Below, piece after piece: positions 1-6,865 of a DNA stretch of 22,493 nt. A program made the position numbers and the translations under genes. Source of the DNA: Candidatus Izemoplasma sp. (GTDB lineage Bacteria > Bacillota_I > Bacilli_A > Izemoplasmatales > Izemoplasmataceae); the NCBI GenBank assembly GCA_007123975.1, contig SLFZ01000083.1, forward strand, positions 1 to 22,493, read 5' to 3'. The first letter of the stretch is position 1, and every line of letters begins with the position of its first letter. The notes beneath the pieces were generated by a model, which was given only the letters and a program-made list of their open reading frames with translations, made no database searches and was not told the origin of the DNA.

Positions 1-677
1 AGTTCGCCATCGATGATGATGCCGACGCGATCACAGAGTTTCTCAACCACGCTTAAGATATGGGTTGAGAGGATGACGGTTTTGCCTTGGTCGCGGAGTT
101 CTTGAAGGAAATCGGTGACGGTTCGTGCGGTCAACACGTCAAGGCCGTTGGTCGGCTCGTCAAAGACGATGTAGTCGGGATCGTGCACGAGCGACACCGC
201 GAGCGAGGTCTTTTGCTTCATCCCCGAAGATAAATCGGCAACCTTCACCTCGGCGAATTTATCGATGCCAAAACGCTTAAAGATGTCATCACGACGCTTC
301 GCCGCGACATCGTCGGCCACGCCGTGTAAGCGTGAGAAGTACTGATACAGGTAGTTCGGTGTAAAGTGATCTTCAAGCTTGAGTTCATTGGTCAAAAAAG
401 CGATGCGCTTGCGGACGTCCGAAGGGTCTTTAAGGACGCTATAGCCGTCCACCGTGATGTCCCCTTCATCGGGCTTAATCAAGGTCGCCACACACCGAAG
501 GGTGGTGGTCTTTCCAGCGCCATTTGGACCAAGCAACCCGAAAATCTCGCCAGGGCGTGCTTCAAAGCTAATGCCGTTCACCGCGATTTTACGGGTTTCA
601 TCGGTCTGTTCGATCTTCCGTTGTTTCCGGGAGAGTTTGAACGTTTTTTTGATGTTGTTGACGGTGAGTGATTTCAT
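1..677 (-). CDS. ABC transporter ATP-binding protein, NatA-like (3' end outside window)
   Basis: This is the nucleotide-binding subunit of an ABC transporter. It would sit on the cytoplasmic face and power a membrane permease encoded outside the window. About 225 residues are visible and the C-terminus runs off the left edge. The ATG at 677 follows a GGAGGC ribosome site. Visible motifs are Walker A (GPNGAGKTT, about residue 50), signature LSSGMKQK, Walker B (YIVFDEP) and the H-loop (ILSTHI). The stretch IAFLTNELKLEDHFTP after the Q-loop and the SGMKQK signature resemble NatA-type exporter ATPases (sodium/ABC-2 type), so export is more likely than import. The substrate cannot be read from the sequence. 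Only 48 nt separate it from khpA, and a terminator hairpin fills most of that gap. Confidence 0.88.
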   Translation of the reverse strand, partial: MKSLTVNNIKKTFKLSRKQRKIEQTDETRKIAVNGISFEARPGEIFGLLGPNGAGKTTTLRCVATLIKPDEGDITVDGYSVLKDPSDVRKRIAFLTNELKLEDHFTPNYLYQYFSRLHGVADDVAAKRRDDIFKRFGIDKFAEVKVADLSSGMKQKTSLAVSLVHDPDYIVFDEPTNGLDVLTARTVTDFLQELRDQGKTVILSTHILSVVEKLCDRVGIIIDGE

Positions 678-701
678 TGATTGCCTCCGTGTTTTAATGA
701 A

Positions 702-726
702 GAAAAAGCCACTTAACTAAGCGGCT
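702..726 (-). terminator. Rho-independent terminator after khpA
   Basis: On the minus strand an 8-bp stem (AGCCGCTT paired with AAGTGGCT, one G-U pair, 4-nt loop, arms at 719-726 and 707-714) is followed by a run of T. It begins inside the khpA stop codon. It also lies directly upstream of the NatA-like gene, so it either separates the two units or only partly terminates. Confidence 0.75.
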
Positions 727-974
727 TAGAACGATTCGATGTTGATGGTAATCTTTTTGTGTTCACGCGATGCGCTTGCGTATGCGATGGTGCGCACGGC
801 GTTAGCGATGCGTCCGTTCTTGCCGATAACCCGTCCGAGGTCGTCGGGATGCACGAAAATCTGCATGGCAATGACGCTGCCGTCGTCGGACATCTTTTTG
901 ACAACGAGATCGTCAGGGTGGACGACAAGAGGCTTGACGAGGTCGTGAATCATTTGCTCATAGTTCACAGCCAC
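726..974 (-). CDS. khpA: KH-domain RNA-binding protein KhpA (YlqC family)
   Basis: Small RNA-binding protein of 82 residues. Family members act as global RNA chaperones, and in Gram-positive bacteria KhpA pairs with KhpB/Jag and affects cell division and envelope homeostasis. The KH GxxG loop is visible (VIGKNGR), followed by the helix NAVRTIAYASA. Length and N-terminal extension match B. subtilis YlqC. The start used is GTG at 974, 11 nt after the rpsP stop, with a GGGTGAT ribosome site inside the end of rpsP. An in-frame ATG at 953 would remove seven residues and cannot be excluded. The rpsP-khpA order is the usual one in Bacillota and supports cotranscription with ribosomal protein S16. 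Confidence 0.93.
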   Translation of the reverse strand: MAVNYEQMIHDLVKPLVVHPDDLVVKKMSDDGSVIAMQIFVHPDDLGRVIGKNGRIANAVRTIAYASASREHKKITINIESF

Positions 975-985
975 CGACGATCACC

Positions 986-1252
986 CTATTTCTTGCCTTG
1001 TTTGTGTTTGGCGATGATGCCCGCTTTTGACAACATGTTGCGTACCGTATCGGTCGGTTGCGCACCTTTTTCCAGCCATGCAAGCGCGCGTTCCTCGTCG
1101 ATTTTGACGGCGCTTGGTTCAGCTTTCGGGTCGTAGGTGCCAATGATTTCCAGATAGCGTCCATCACGCTTGTGCTTGCTGTCTGCGACAACCACACGAT
1201 AGAACGGACGTTTAACGGTTCCATGCCGTTGCAGGCGAAGTTTTACTGCCAT
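986..1252 (-). CDS. rpsP: 30S ribosomal protein S16
   Basis: Component of the small ribosomal subunit (88 residues, normal family length) that helps fold the 16S 5' domain. The N-terminus MAVKLRLQRHG and the block PFYRVVVADSKHKRDGRYLE are diagnostic for S16. The ATG at 1252 has a very strong ribosome site (AAGGAGGA, 8 nt upstream). It is the first gene of an rpsP-khpA unit. Its likely promoter lies at 1292-1320, inside the 3' end of the upstream ylbG-like gene. The usual downstream partners rimM, trmD and rplS are not present; a NatA-like ABC ATPase follows instead. Confidence 0.98.
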   Translation of the reverse strand: MAVKLRLQRHGTVKRPFYRVVVADSKHKRDGRYLEIIGTYDPKAEPSAVKIDEERALAWLEKGAQPTDTVRNMLSKAGIIAKHKQGKK

Positions 1253-1291
1253 GAAGTATTCCTCCTTAAAGATGAATCACAGTTCTTGATT

Positions 1292-1320
1292 AGCATATCA
1301 TGCCTCCGTATTGGTGTCAA
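1292..1320 (-). promoter_or_regulatory. Sigma-A promoter for rpsP-khpA
   Basis: On the minus strand there is a perfect -35 TTGACA (1315-1320), a 17-nt spacer and the -10 TATGCT (1292-1297). It lies 40 nt upstream of the rpsP start and within the last codons of the ylbG-like gene. The -35 box overlaps an inverted repeat at 1314-1337. Confidence 0.65.
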
Positions 1321-1561
1321 GGTTTTTTTCTTGACACTCGTCGATATGGTACATGTCGCGGTCAAGCAATGACACCTCAACCTTGCGCACATGGCGTATC
1401 TTTTTTAGACGGTTCACTACGTTTTGCTGGTCATCGGCATCGATGTAGAGCACCGCATAGCGACGTTTTTTATGATAATATGCCAAGTTTCCGTGGTTTT
1501 TTATCTGCTTCAGCACCTTGGGTCGGTTAAAGTACACGATTATACTCATCCGTTCGTGCAT
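1298..1561 (-). CDS. ylbG: YlbG family protein (UPF0298/DUF2129)
   Basis: Small cytoplasmic protein (87 residues) of the UPF0298 family, whose biochemical role is not established. The core SIIVYFNRPKVLKQIKNHGN, then YYHKKRRYAVLYID, then a VRKVEVS strand, matches the YlbG pattern. The ATG at 1561 is chosen because AAGGAGGA lies 7 nt upstream; the later ATG at 1549 lacks such a site. It overlaps the 3' end of the ylbF-like gene by 16 nt, the same neighbour as in B. subtilis, so the two are translationally coupled. The C-terminal tail (about 20 charged residues) is poorly conserved. Confidence 0.85.
   Translation of the reverse strand: MHERMSIIVYFNRPKVLKQIKNHGNLAYYHKKRRYAVLYIDADDQQNVVNRLKKIRHVRKVEVSLLDRDMYHIDECQEKNLDTNTEA
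1314..1337. repeat. Inverted repeat GTGTCAAG-N8-CTTGACAC overlapping rpsP -35
   Basis: A perfect 8-bp inverted repeat (1314-1321 and 1330-1337) flanks an 8-nt spacer that is almost all T. One arm contains the -35 hexamer of the predicted rpsP promoter. It could be a repressor site or an RNA hairpin in the end of the ylbG message. It is not a CIRCE element. Confidence 0.45.
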
Positions 1562-1944
1562 GATAATCCTCCTTGGAGCGAACCGATGGCGTTTTTCACG
1601 GGAATGCGTGAGGACACAGCCTCCGCAAGTCGGTTCGTTAGGGTTTCGAGCTGCGTCTGCAGCGTTTTTTCGGCGTTGATGAAGTCAATGACTTCGGGAC
1701 GACTGTACAAGGCAATGCGGGCTTTTTGAAGCGTTGTAGCACGTGCTTTGAAGTTCGGGTGGTGTTGGCCGTATCGCCGCACCGACTCAAACGCTTCTTT
1801 CGCCTTAGAAAACGCCGCCAAAAGCGGCCTGATGACGTCGCTTTCTTCCATTGCATCCCGTGCTTTTTGATAGGCACGATAGTCTTCGCCGCGCTTCATT
1901 TCTTCGACGACGTCCGATGTGAGTTCGAGCAATGTTTGGTCCAT
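1546..1944 (-). CDS. ylbF: YlbF/YmcA family regulator
   Basis: Protein of 132 residues in the Com_YlbF/YmcA family. In B. subtilis YlbF, YmcA and YaaT form the Y-complex, which acts with RNase Y in mRNA maturation and affects competence, sporulation and biofilm. The sequence is almost entirely helical: an N-terminal segment of the form LELTSDVVEEMKRGEDYRAYQKA, then an amphipathic KAKEAFESVRRYGQHHP helix and a REVI-like PEVIDFINAEKTLQ segment, as in the family. Its position directly before the ylbG-like gene supports the YlbF assignment over YmcA. The start is ATG 1944 with AGGTGAT upstream. The C-terminal 20 residues are less typical. Confidence 0.8.
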   Translation of the reverse strand: MDQTLLELTSDVVEEMKRGEDYRAYQKARDAMEESDVIRPLLAAFSKAKEAFESVRRYGQHHPNFKARATTLQKARIALYSRPEVIDFINAEKTLQTQLETLTNRLAEAVSSRIPVKNAIGSLQGGLSCTNG

Positions 1945-1960
1945 CTAATCACCTGGTGTC

Positions 1961-1988
1961 ATTATAGCACAAAACGCCGGACAAACAA
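1961..1988 (-). promoter_or_regulatory. Possible promoter of ylbF-ylbG
   Basis: On the minus strand a perfect -10 TATAAT (1961-1966) is preceded at 16 nt by TTGTTT (1983-1988). It lies so close to the ATG at 1944 that the leader would be only about 10 nt and would begin inside the ribosome site, so it may not be the working promoter. Confidence 0.35.
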
Positions 1989-2012
1989 ACGATATGTCGC
2001 AACACACGGTGT

Positions 2013-2041
2013 TTGACAACGGCCGCCATTAACCCTATAAT
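2013..2041 (+). promoter_or_regulatory. Consensus sigma-A promoter for the Trx-CcdA / desulfurase operon
   Basis: A perfect -35 TTGACA (2013-2018), an exact 17-nt spacer and a perfect -10 TATAAT (2036-2041). Transcription would start near 2048, about 27 nt before the ATG at 2075. This is the best promoter in the window and suggests strong constitutive expression. Confidence 0.9.
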
Positions 2042-2074
2042 ATAGGCGACATCCGTCAGAAAGTAGGAGCCCTT

Positions 2075-3307
2075 ATGCGACGACGTGCGACCCTCTTCAT
2101 TGCGCTTCTTTTTCTTCTCGCAAACTTCTTGTTGCCTAATCCGCTGCATCTTTTGCGTGCGGACAGCGTTGAGCCACGCGTCGTGTATTTCTACAACGAC
2201 ATTTGCTCCAGTTGTCGGGATTTAGATCGTTCGGGCGCGCTGGATGACCTCGAATCCTTGGGTGTCATCGTGGAACGTTACGACACCATGACGTCACACG
2301 GCGCGCGCATGTTTCAGGCGTATCGCGCCGTCTATGACGTGCGTTACGCCGATACCATCCCGATTATCTTTGTGAGCGACACATACTATAGCGGCGTCGC
2401 AAACATCCGAAACAACATCGACGAAATCGCCAGCCTGGCGAGCCAACCGTTGTTGGACGTATCAGCGTATGCTCCGGAGCCCATCAGTTTTTGGGCGGCA
2501 TTTTTCACCAGCGTGTTCTACGGCATCATCGACGGCATTAACCCTTGTGCGATCGCCATGCTTCTCATGTTTATTTCCATGGTCAAAGTCGCTGAAAAAC
2601 GGCGCACACTCGCCATCATCGCATTTTCTTATATCGGCGCTGTTTTCATCACCTATTTCGCCATCTCCATCGGCGTCATGGCGGCGTTAGGCAGTTTAAT
2701 GTTGTTGTTTATCCATCTGAGTCGCGTGCTTTATGTGTTGTTTGGTTTGTTGTTTTTGTTTTTGGCAGCCATCACATTTTACGACTACTTGGTCACGAAA
2801 AATCAAAAGTACGAGAAGATTAAAAATCAACTTCCCAAGTTTATCCAATCCTTTAATAAACGCGTGATGACAAAGTTGTCCGACGCCATCAACAACGAAG
2901 AAGGCAGCACCAAACAAGCCCTGCTTATCGTTGTCTTACCGTTTGTGACCGGCGTCATTGTAGGGGTTACCGAAGCTGCCTGCACGGGTCAGATTATGCT
3001 TGCCTTTGTCGCGCAGCTTGAAATCAGTTTCATCGGCGTTGGCGTGGAAGGAACCCGACTCTTCTTCCTGTTTATCTTTAACGTGTTTTTTATCCTTCCA
3101 TTGGTCATCATCGCCATCCTTTCCATCCGGTCGAAGAACGTCATGGCCGTTTCTAACTTCGTGCGTGAACACCTCGCCGGCATTAAACTGTTCACCGCCA
3201 TCTTCTTCGCGCTCATGGTCGTCTATTTCGGCTTCTTATTCTTTGGCACAGATCTGATTGTTATGCTGTACCAAAGCATTCGTACCTTGCTCACAGGAGG
3301 CTCATGA
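2075..3307 (+). CDS. Membrane thiol-disulfide protein: N-terminal thioredoxin-like domain fused to CcdA/DsbD-like transmembrane domain
   Basis: Fusion protein of 410 residues likely to move reducing equivalents across the membrane to extracytoplasmic thiols. Residues 5-28 form a signal peptide or anchor. Residues 34-125 are thioredoxin-like, with a CSSC redox motif (C44, C47) after a VVYFYND strand and a cis-proline at P96 (TIPIIF). About six hydrophobic segments follow (about 141-170, 178-205, 208-239, 282-315, 327-351, 368-390). Two membrane cysteines sit where CcdA/DsbD proteins have them: C158 in INPCAIAM and C303 in EAACTGQ. Known CcdA proteins pass electrons from cytoplasmic thioredoxin through such a pair. 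Here the external acceptor seems to be the fused domain. The ATG at 2075 has AGTAGGAG upstream. It is first in an operon with a small unknown gene and a cysteine desulfurase. No cytochrome c gene is visible, so cytochrome maturation is not supported. Confidence 0.82.
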   Translation: MRRRATLFIALLFLLANFLLPNPLHLLRADSVEPRVVYFYNDICSSCRDLDRSGALDDLESLGVIVERYDTMTSHGARMFQAYRAVYDVRYADTIPIIFVSDTYYSGVANIRNNIDEIASLASQPLLDVSAYAPEPISFWAAFFTSVFYGIIDGINPCAIAMLLMFISMVKVAEKRRTLAIIAFSYIGAVFITYFAISIGVMAALGSLMLLFIHLSRVLYVLFGLLFLFLAAITFYDYLVTKNQKYEKIKNQLPKFIQSFNKRVMTKLSDAINNEEGSTKQALLIVVLPFVTGVIVGVTEAACTGQIMLAFVAQLEISFIGVGVEGTRLFFLFIFNVFFILPLVIIAILSIRSKNVMAVSNFVREHLAGIKLFTAIFFALMVVYFGFLFFGTDLIVMLYQSIRTLLTGGS

Positions 3308-3308
3308 C

Positions 3309-3590
3309 ATGATTAAGAAAATACAGATCGAACATGATGGTAAAACCTTGTTCAAAGGAAACGTCATGAACATGCCCGTCAAGAAACAGGCCGTCGTCGA
3401 CAAAAGTATCGAACTTTTCGACGACGATGACCCTTGCATTATCCATACATCCTATGTGGTGAAACACTTCGCCGAGGAGTTGGGCAACGTGCTGCATGAA
3501 AACAATGGCACCGTTGAACTGTCCAACCATCCCGATCTTCAGGCGTTTATGGATGTCGATGGGCAAGCACGCATCACCAAACTGAAATAG
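3309..3590 (+). CDS. Small protein of unknown function in the desulfurase operon
   Basis: Predicted cytoplasmic protein of 93 residues that I do not recognise. It has no signal peptide or membrane segment. It begins with two beta strands (IKKIQIEHDG, TLFKGNVMNM), continues with an acidic stretch FDDDDP, and has a single cysteine C43 in the motif DDPCIIHTSYVVKHFAEEL, then another strand-rich end. The ATG at 3309 is preferred over the upstream in-frame start at 3258 because AGGAGG lies 9 nt upstream and the longer version would overlap the previous gene. It starts 1 nt after the preceding stop and ends 10 nt before the desulfurase, so it is tightly cotranscribed. A sulfur-carrier or adaptor role around C43 is only a guess from context. 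Confidence 0.75.
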   Translation: MIKKIQIEHDGKTLFKGNVMNMPVKKQAVVDKSIELFDDDDPCIIHTSYVVKHFAEELGNVLHENNGTVELSNHPDLQAFMDVDGQARITKLK

Positions 3591-3600
3591 GAGGATTGCC

Positions 3601-4725
3601 ATGCGTTATTTCGATTATGCCGCCACCACACCAACCGACCATGATGTGCTCACGTTGATGCACGAGGTTGCCAAGGCTTACCCCGGCAATCCTTCCTCGC
3701 TACACGACCCGGGGATTGCCGCAAGAAAACGTTACAACCAAGCTAAAAACGCCGTCGCCGAGCAGCTGAACACCACCCGTAAAAACCTCATCTTTACAGG
3801 CAATGGCAGCGAAGCGAACAACCTTGCCATCAAGGGGTTTTATCACCGGCATCCAGACGCGCGCATCATCACCACCGCCGTTGAACACAAAGCGACCCTG
3901 AGCACCTGCTTATACCTCAAAGACAAGGGCGCCGATGTCGTTGTCTTGCCGGTCAGCAGCGAAGGGAACCTTGACCTAGATGCCTTGAAAAACGTTTTAG
4001 AAAAGGATAAAAACCACTTTCTAACCCTCATCTACGCCAACAACGAGACCGGCTCTTTGCTCAACTGGGAACCCATCAAGGCTATCCTCGCACCTTACCA
4101 AGTAACGGTGCACCTCGACATGATACAGGCCCCCTTATATGAAGTCATCGACCTAGATACCCTCGGTGCGGACATGGTGAGCTTAAGCGGTCATAAGTTT
4201 CATGGCCCCCGTGGGGTCGGGTTGCTGTATGTTCGTGACGCCGAGCGAATTGATTCATTGATACACGGTGGAACCCACGAGTTTAAGAAACGCGCCGGCA
4301 CCGAGAACCTTCCAGCCATCTGCGGGTTTGCGCTTGCGCTAAAAGAGGCCCAAGCCAACGCCGAAGCACATGCGAAAGAAACCACGCGCCTTGCCAAACG
4401 CTTGTTAGAGCGTCTGTACCGTCGTGGCATTGATTACCGTCTTAACGGCCAACCCCTCAATGCGAATCGCATCGACGCGATACTCAACATCGGGTTTGCT
4501 GGCGTCGACGCCGATGTGTTGGCTTTCGAACTCAACCGACTCGGCTTTTATGTCTCACTCGGCAGCGCCTGCGACGCAGGAAACATCGAACCGAGCCACG
4601 TGCTACAGGCGATGAACGTTCCGAGTCCTTACTTAGAGGGTTCGATTCGAATCTCTTTAGGAAAGAACCTCTCAAGCGAGGACATCGATGCCTTGGCGGA
4701 TGCACTAGGCAACCTTGCCACATAA
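3601..4725 (+). CDS. Cysteine desulfurase (NifS/IscS-like, aminotransferase class V)
   Basis: PLP enzyme of 374 residues that removes sulfur from L-cysteine, giving alanine and an enzyme persulfide for Fe-S clusters, tRNA thiolation or other sulfur users. Active-site features are all visible: FDYAATTP at the N-terminus, H96 stacking on PLP (AVEHKA), D173 and Q176 (HLDMIQ), Schiff-base K199 in SLSGHKFHGPRG, the R231-A-G-T-E block and catalytic C324 in LGSACDAGNIEPSHVL. That loop is IscS/NifS type rather than SufS type. Ribosome site GGAGGA precedes ATG 3601. No iscU, sufU or thiI is next to it; its partners here are the Trx-CcdA protein and the small 93-residue protein. A strong terminator follows directly. 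Confidence 0.92.
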   Translation: MRYFDYAATTPTDHDVLTLMHEVAKAYPGNPSSLHDPGIAARKRYNQAKNAVAEQLNTTRKNLIFTGNGSEANNLAIKGFYHRHPDARIITTAVEHKATLSTCLYLKDKGADVVVLPVSSEGNLDLDALKNVLEKDKNHFLTLIYANNETGSLLNWEPIKAILAPYQVTVHLDMIQAPLYEVIDLDTLGADMVSLSGHKFHGPRGVGLLYVRDAERIDSLIHGGTHEFKKRAGTENLPAICGFALALKEAQANAEAHAKETTRLAKRLLERLYRRGIDYRLNGQPLNANRIDAILNIGFAGVDADVLAFELNRLGFYVSLGSACDAGNIEPSHVLQAMNVPSPYLEGSIRISLGKNLSSEDIDALADALGNLAT

Positions 4726-4752
4726 AAAGCGAACAATCCGTTCGCTTTTTTT
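4724..4752. terminator. Bidirectional rho-independent terminator
   Basis: GCGAAC (4729-4734), a 5-nt loop and GTTCGC (4740-4745) are flanked by five A on the left and seven T on the right, so the hairpin terminates in both directions. It serves the cysteine desulfurase on the plus strand and the convergent GGDEF gene on the minus strand, whose stop codon overlaps the T run. Confidence 0.93.
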
Positions 4753-5836
4753 ACGCGTTCACTTTGTCGTCATACATCGCCCGTTCGGCTTCATCGAACA
4801 AGGCTTCATACGACATCGATGCGTCCGTTTTACATGCAACACCAACCGCTACTGAACACGGTATTCCTTTGAACATATGCTTCACCGTTTCTTCTTGGAT
4901 ACGGGCTTTAATACGACTCGCTTCTTCGCCGTCTGTCTTAGGCAGCAACATGATAAACTCATCGCCACCGTAGCGAACCAACAATCCATGTGGTTTATTC
5001 GCCTGGGCAATGACATTCGAGACCGTAATCAGCATTTTATCGCCCAATCGATGTCCGAAACGGTCATTCACTTGCTTGAGCCGATTGACATCCATCAGCA
5101 GCAAACTCATCGGCCAGCGATCGGCCGTGTCCAGCCGTGCGATATGTTCTTCATAAAACGCACGGTTCTTAAGGCCAGTTAGGGTATCGTGGTAACTCTT
5201 GTAGGCCAGCGTATTTCGCAACACTACCTGTTCTTCATGCACGTCGTGGACGATAAGCACCACAAGGGACACCGAAAACAAAAAGCCTAACACACCCATC
5301 ATCGAAAGCAACAATCCTTGCATGCTCTCAATTGCAAAAAGCGGTATGTAAAAAGCAAATCCTACGCCAAGAAGCAAGGAGAATACCCCCACCAATCGAG
5401 CGTGGTTGTCGCCGCGCCGAATAAACAACACGCCACCGACAACAAACGCCACAACCGGCACCGAAGCATGCACGACCAAAAGCATAATTGGCTCCGTGAT
5501 GATCATTGACAACCCCACCAAGAAAACTGCCACAACGCCAAGGCCGACACGATTCATAGAACGGTTGGTCGCAATGCCAAGCAACGCACAACTGGCTCGG
5601 TAAAACACATAGCCGCTAAACGCAAGCGCCCACATGTAAGGAAAGCCTAGCCACGCTTGTTCGGTGAGGATGCTGATATACAAAAAGGCATACGCAAGGG
5701 CAAGGACAGCCCAGTAATGCACCCATAGGATGATGTAATTGCGAGCTGTGTATAACGATCTAAGCGCATACATCACGCCTGCAAGAATCAGCGCGCCAAT
5801 CAAAAAAGACATGGTCACCCAGGCGATAAAATCCAT
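4751..5836 (-). CDS. Membrane-anchored diguanylate cyclase (GGDEF domain)
   Basis: Protein of 361 residues predicted to make cyclic-di-GMP from GTP at the membrane. The N-terminal half (residues 1-197) holds about seven hydrophobic segments and resembles a small sensor/transport-like membrane domain that I cannot name. A short linker helix leads to a C-terminal GGDEF domain starting at YHDTLTGLKNR (215-225). Catalytic elements are intact: the metal-binding D249 in LLLMDVNRLKQVND, FGHRLGD, and the signature RYGGDEF with GGDEF at 290-294. The inhibitory I-site RxxD five residues before GGDEF is absent (PHGL there), so product inhibition at that site is not expected. AAGGAGG precedes ATG 5836. 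The start lies 4 nt after the rsuA-like stop, so translation is coupled to that gene. Confidence 0.9.
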   Translation of the reverse strand: MDFIAWVTMSFLIGALILAGVMYALRSLYTARNYIILWVHYWAVLALAYAFLYISILTEQAWLGFPYMWALAFSGYVFYRASCALLGIATNRSMNRVGLGVVAVFLVGLSMIITEPIMLLVVHASVPVVAFVVGGVLFIRRGDNHARLVGVFSLLLGVGFAFYIPLFAIESMQGLLLSMMGVLGFLFSVSLVVLIVHDVHEEQVVLRNTLAYKSYHDTLTGLKNRAFYEEHIARLDTADRWPMSLLLMDVNRLKQVNDRFGHRLGDKMLITVSNVIAQANKPHGLLVRYGGDEFIMLLPKTDGEEASRIKARIQEETVKHMFKGIPCSVAVGVACKTDASMSYEALFDEAERAMYDDKVNA

Positions 5837-5840
5837 ACGA

Positions 5841-6557
5841 TCAGTCCTCCTTATCTGACATCAAGAGCGCTTCGATGTCCTGACTCACAAGTTCTCGCAC
5901 CGCACCTTCAGGCAAATCACCGAGTTCAAGATTCCCGATGGCGACACGTTTTAATGCGATAACCTCAGCCCCAGCGGCTTTAAACATTCGTTTAACTTGA
6001 TGAAACTTTCCCTCACGCACAGCAACCCGGGCCGCGCTTTCTTCCCAGCGAACAATGCGCGGTGGGTGTGGGGTGTACGGACGGTTTTTCCCGTCTTTGA
6101 GTTCCCGTGGTTTGCTAAAAACCTCTCGCGATGGCAGCCGGCCATCAACCACCACGTCGTATGTTTTATACACATGTTTTTTCGGTGCGATGATGTCGTG
6201 AACCAACGCCGTGTCGGTGGTTAAAATCAAAAGACCGCTTGCGTCTTTATCCAAACGCCCCGCAATGTGCAAATCTCGTCGCTGCATTGGTTTGGGCAAA
6301 CAGTCTATAACCGTTCGATTCCACGTGTCTTTGCGCGCCGATACGACCCCGACCGGTTTATGCATCATGAGGACAAGGCGCGTGGGTGCACGCACTGCCT
6401 CATCATCACAAATAACACGGTCATGGTCTACGTTCACGTGCACATCGGGTTGACGAATGACGGTATCATTCACGCGCACACGACCTTGTCGTATCAACGC
6501 TTTCACGTCGTTTCGGGTTCCGAGTCCAGCGTGTGCTAGCCATTTATCGAGCCTCAT
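5841..6557 (-). CDS. rsuA: rRNA pseudouridine synthase, RsuA family
   Basis: Enzyme of 238 residues that isomerises a uridine in rRNA; RsuA makes pseudouridine 516 of 16S rRNA. The N-terminus is an S4 RNA-binding domain (MRLDKWLAHAGLGTR, residues 1-58). The catalytic domain follows, with the nucleophile D103 in GRLDKDASGLLILT and the C-terminal block EGKFHQVKRMF (182-192). HQVKRMF is the RsuA form; RluB/RluE proteins usually have an REVRRM-type form. Residues 150-165 carry a basic insertion-like stretch. AGGTGTGA lies upstream of ATG 6557. It is followed almost without gap by the diguanylate cyclase, with which it shares no obvious function. RluB-type specificity is the main alternative. Confidence 0.88.
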   Translation of the reverse strand: MRLDKWLAHAGLGTRNDVKALIRQGRVRVNDTVIRQPDVHVNVDHDRVICDDEAVRAPTRLVLMMHKPVGVVSARKDTWNRTVIDCLPKPMQRRDLHIAGRLDKDASGLLILTTDTALVHDIIAPKKHVYKTYDVVVDGRLPSREVFSKPRELKDGKNRPYTPHPPRIVRWEESAARVAVREGKFHQVKRMFKAAGAEVIALKRVAIGNLELGDLPEGAVRELVSQDIEALLMSDKED

Positions 6558-6598
6558 GTCATCACACCTATCTACTATATTTTACCATAGTTAACCAG

Positions 6599-6628
6599 AA
6601 AAAAAGAAATCCTCAACGTGAGGACTTC
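6599..6628 (-). terminator. Rho-independent terminator of the pfk-UPF0223 operon
   Basis: On the minus strand a 10-bp stem (arms 6619-6628 and 6606-6615, one G-U pair) with a 3-nt loop is followed by seven T. The UPF0223 stop codon lies inside the stem. Confidence 0.92.
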
Positions 6629-6864
6629 TCAATGGCTTTCATGGTTTTATAAATTGGAATGCCGGTTTGGGCTTCAAAGGCCTTATCAATGCGTTTCTCC
6701 TCTGCTTGGTTGTTGAGGATGGCGCGGTAATTCGCATACCGCCTAAGCAAGTCTTCATCGCGCACCGCATCGCCCATCGCACGACGTTCAAGCAAGTTTA
6801 GAAATTCGACGATATCCATGATTTCCTCGGTGCTGTAGGCTTCGTAATCGATTGGGTAATCCAT
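6613..6864 (-). CDS. UPF0223 family protein (YktA-like)
   Basis: Cytoplasmic protein of 83 residues and unknown function. The N-terminus YPIDYEAYSTEEIMDIVEF, the middle helix LLRRYANYRAILNNQAEEKRID and the end TGIPIYKTMKAI follow the UPF0223/YktA pattern, which is all-helical. The start is ATG 6864, 1 nt after the phosphofructokinase stop; a longer in-frame extension into pfk is not credible. The gene is cotranscribed with pfk, which does not by itself reveal a function. Confidence 0.85.
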   Translation of the reverse strand: MDYPIDYEAYSTEEIMDIVEFLNLLERRAMGDAVRDEDLLRRYANYRAILNNQAEEKRIDKAFEAQTGIPIYKTMKAIEKSSR

Positions 6865-6865
6865 C

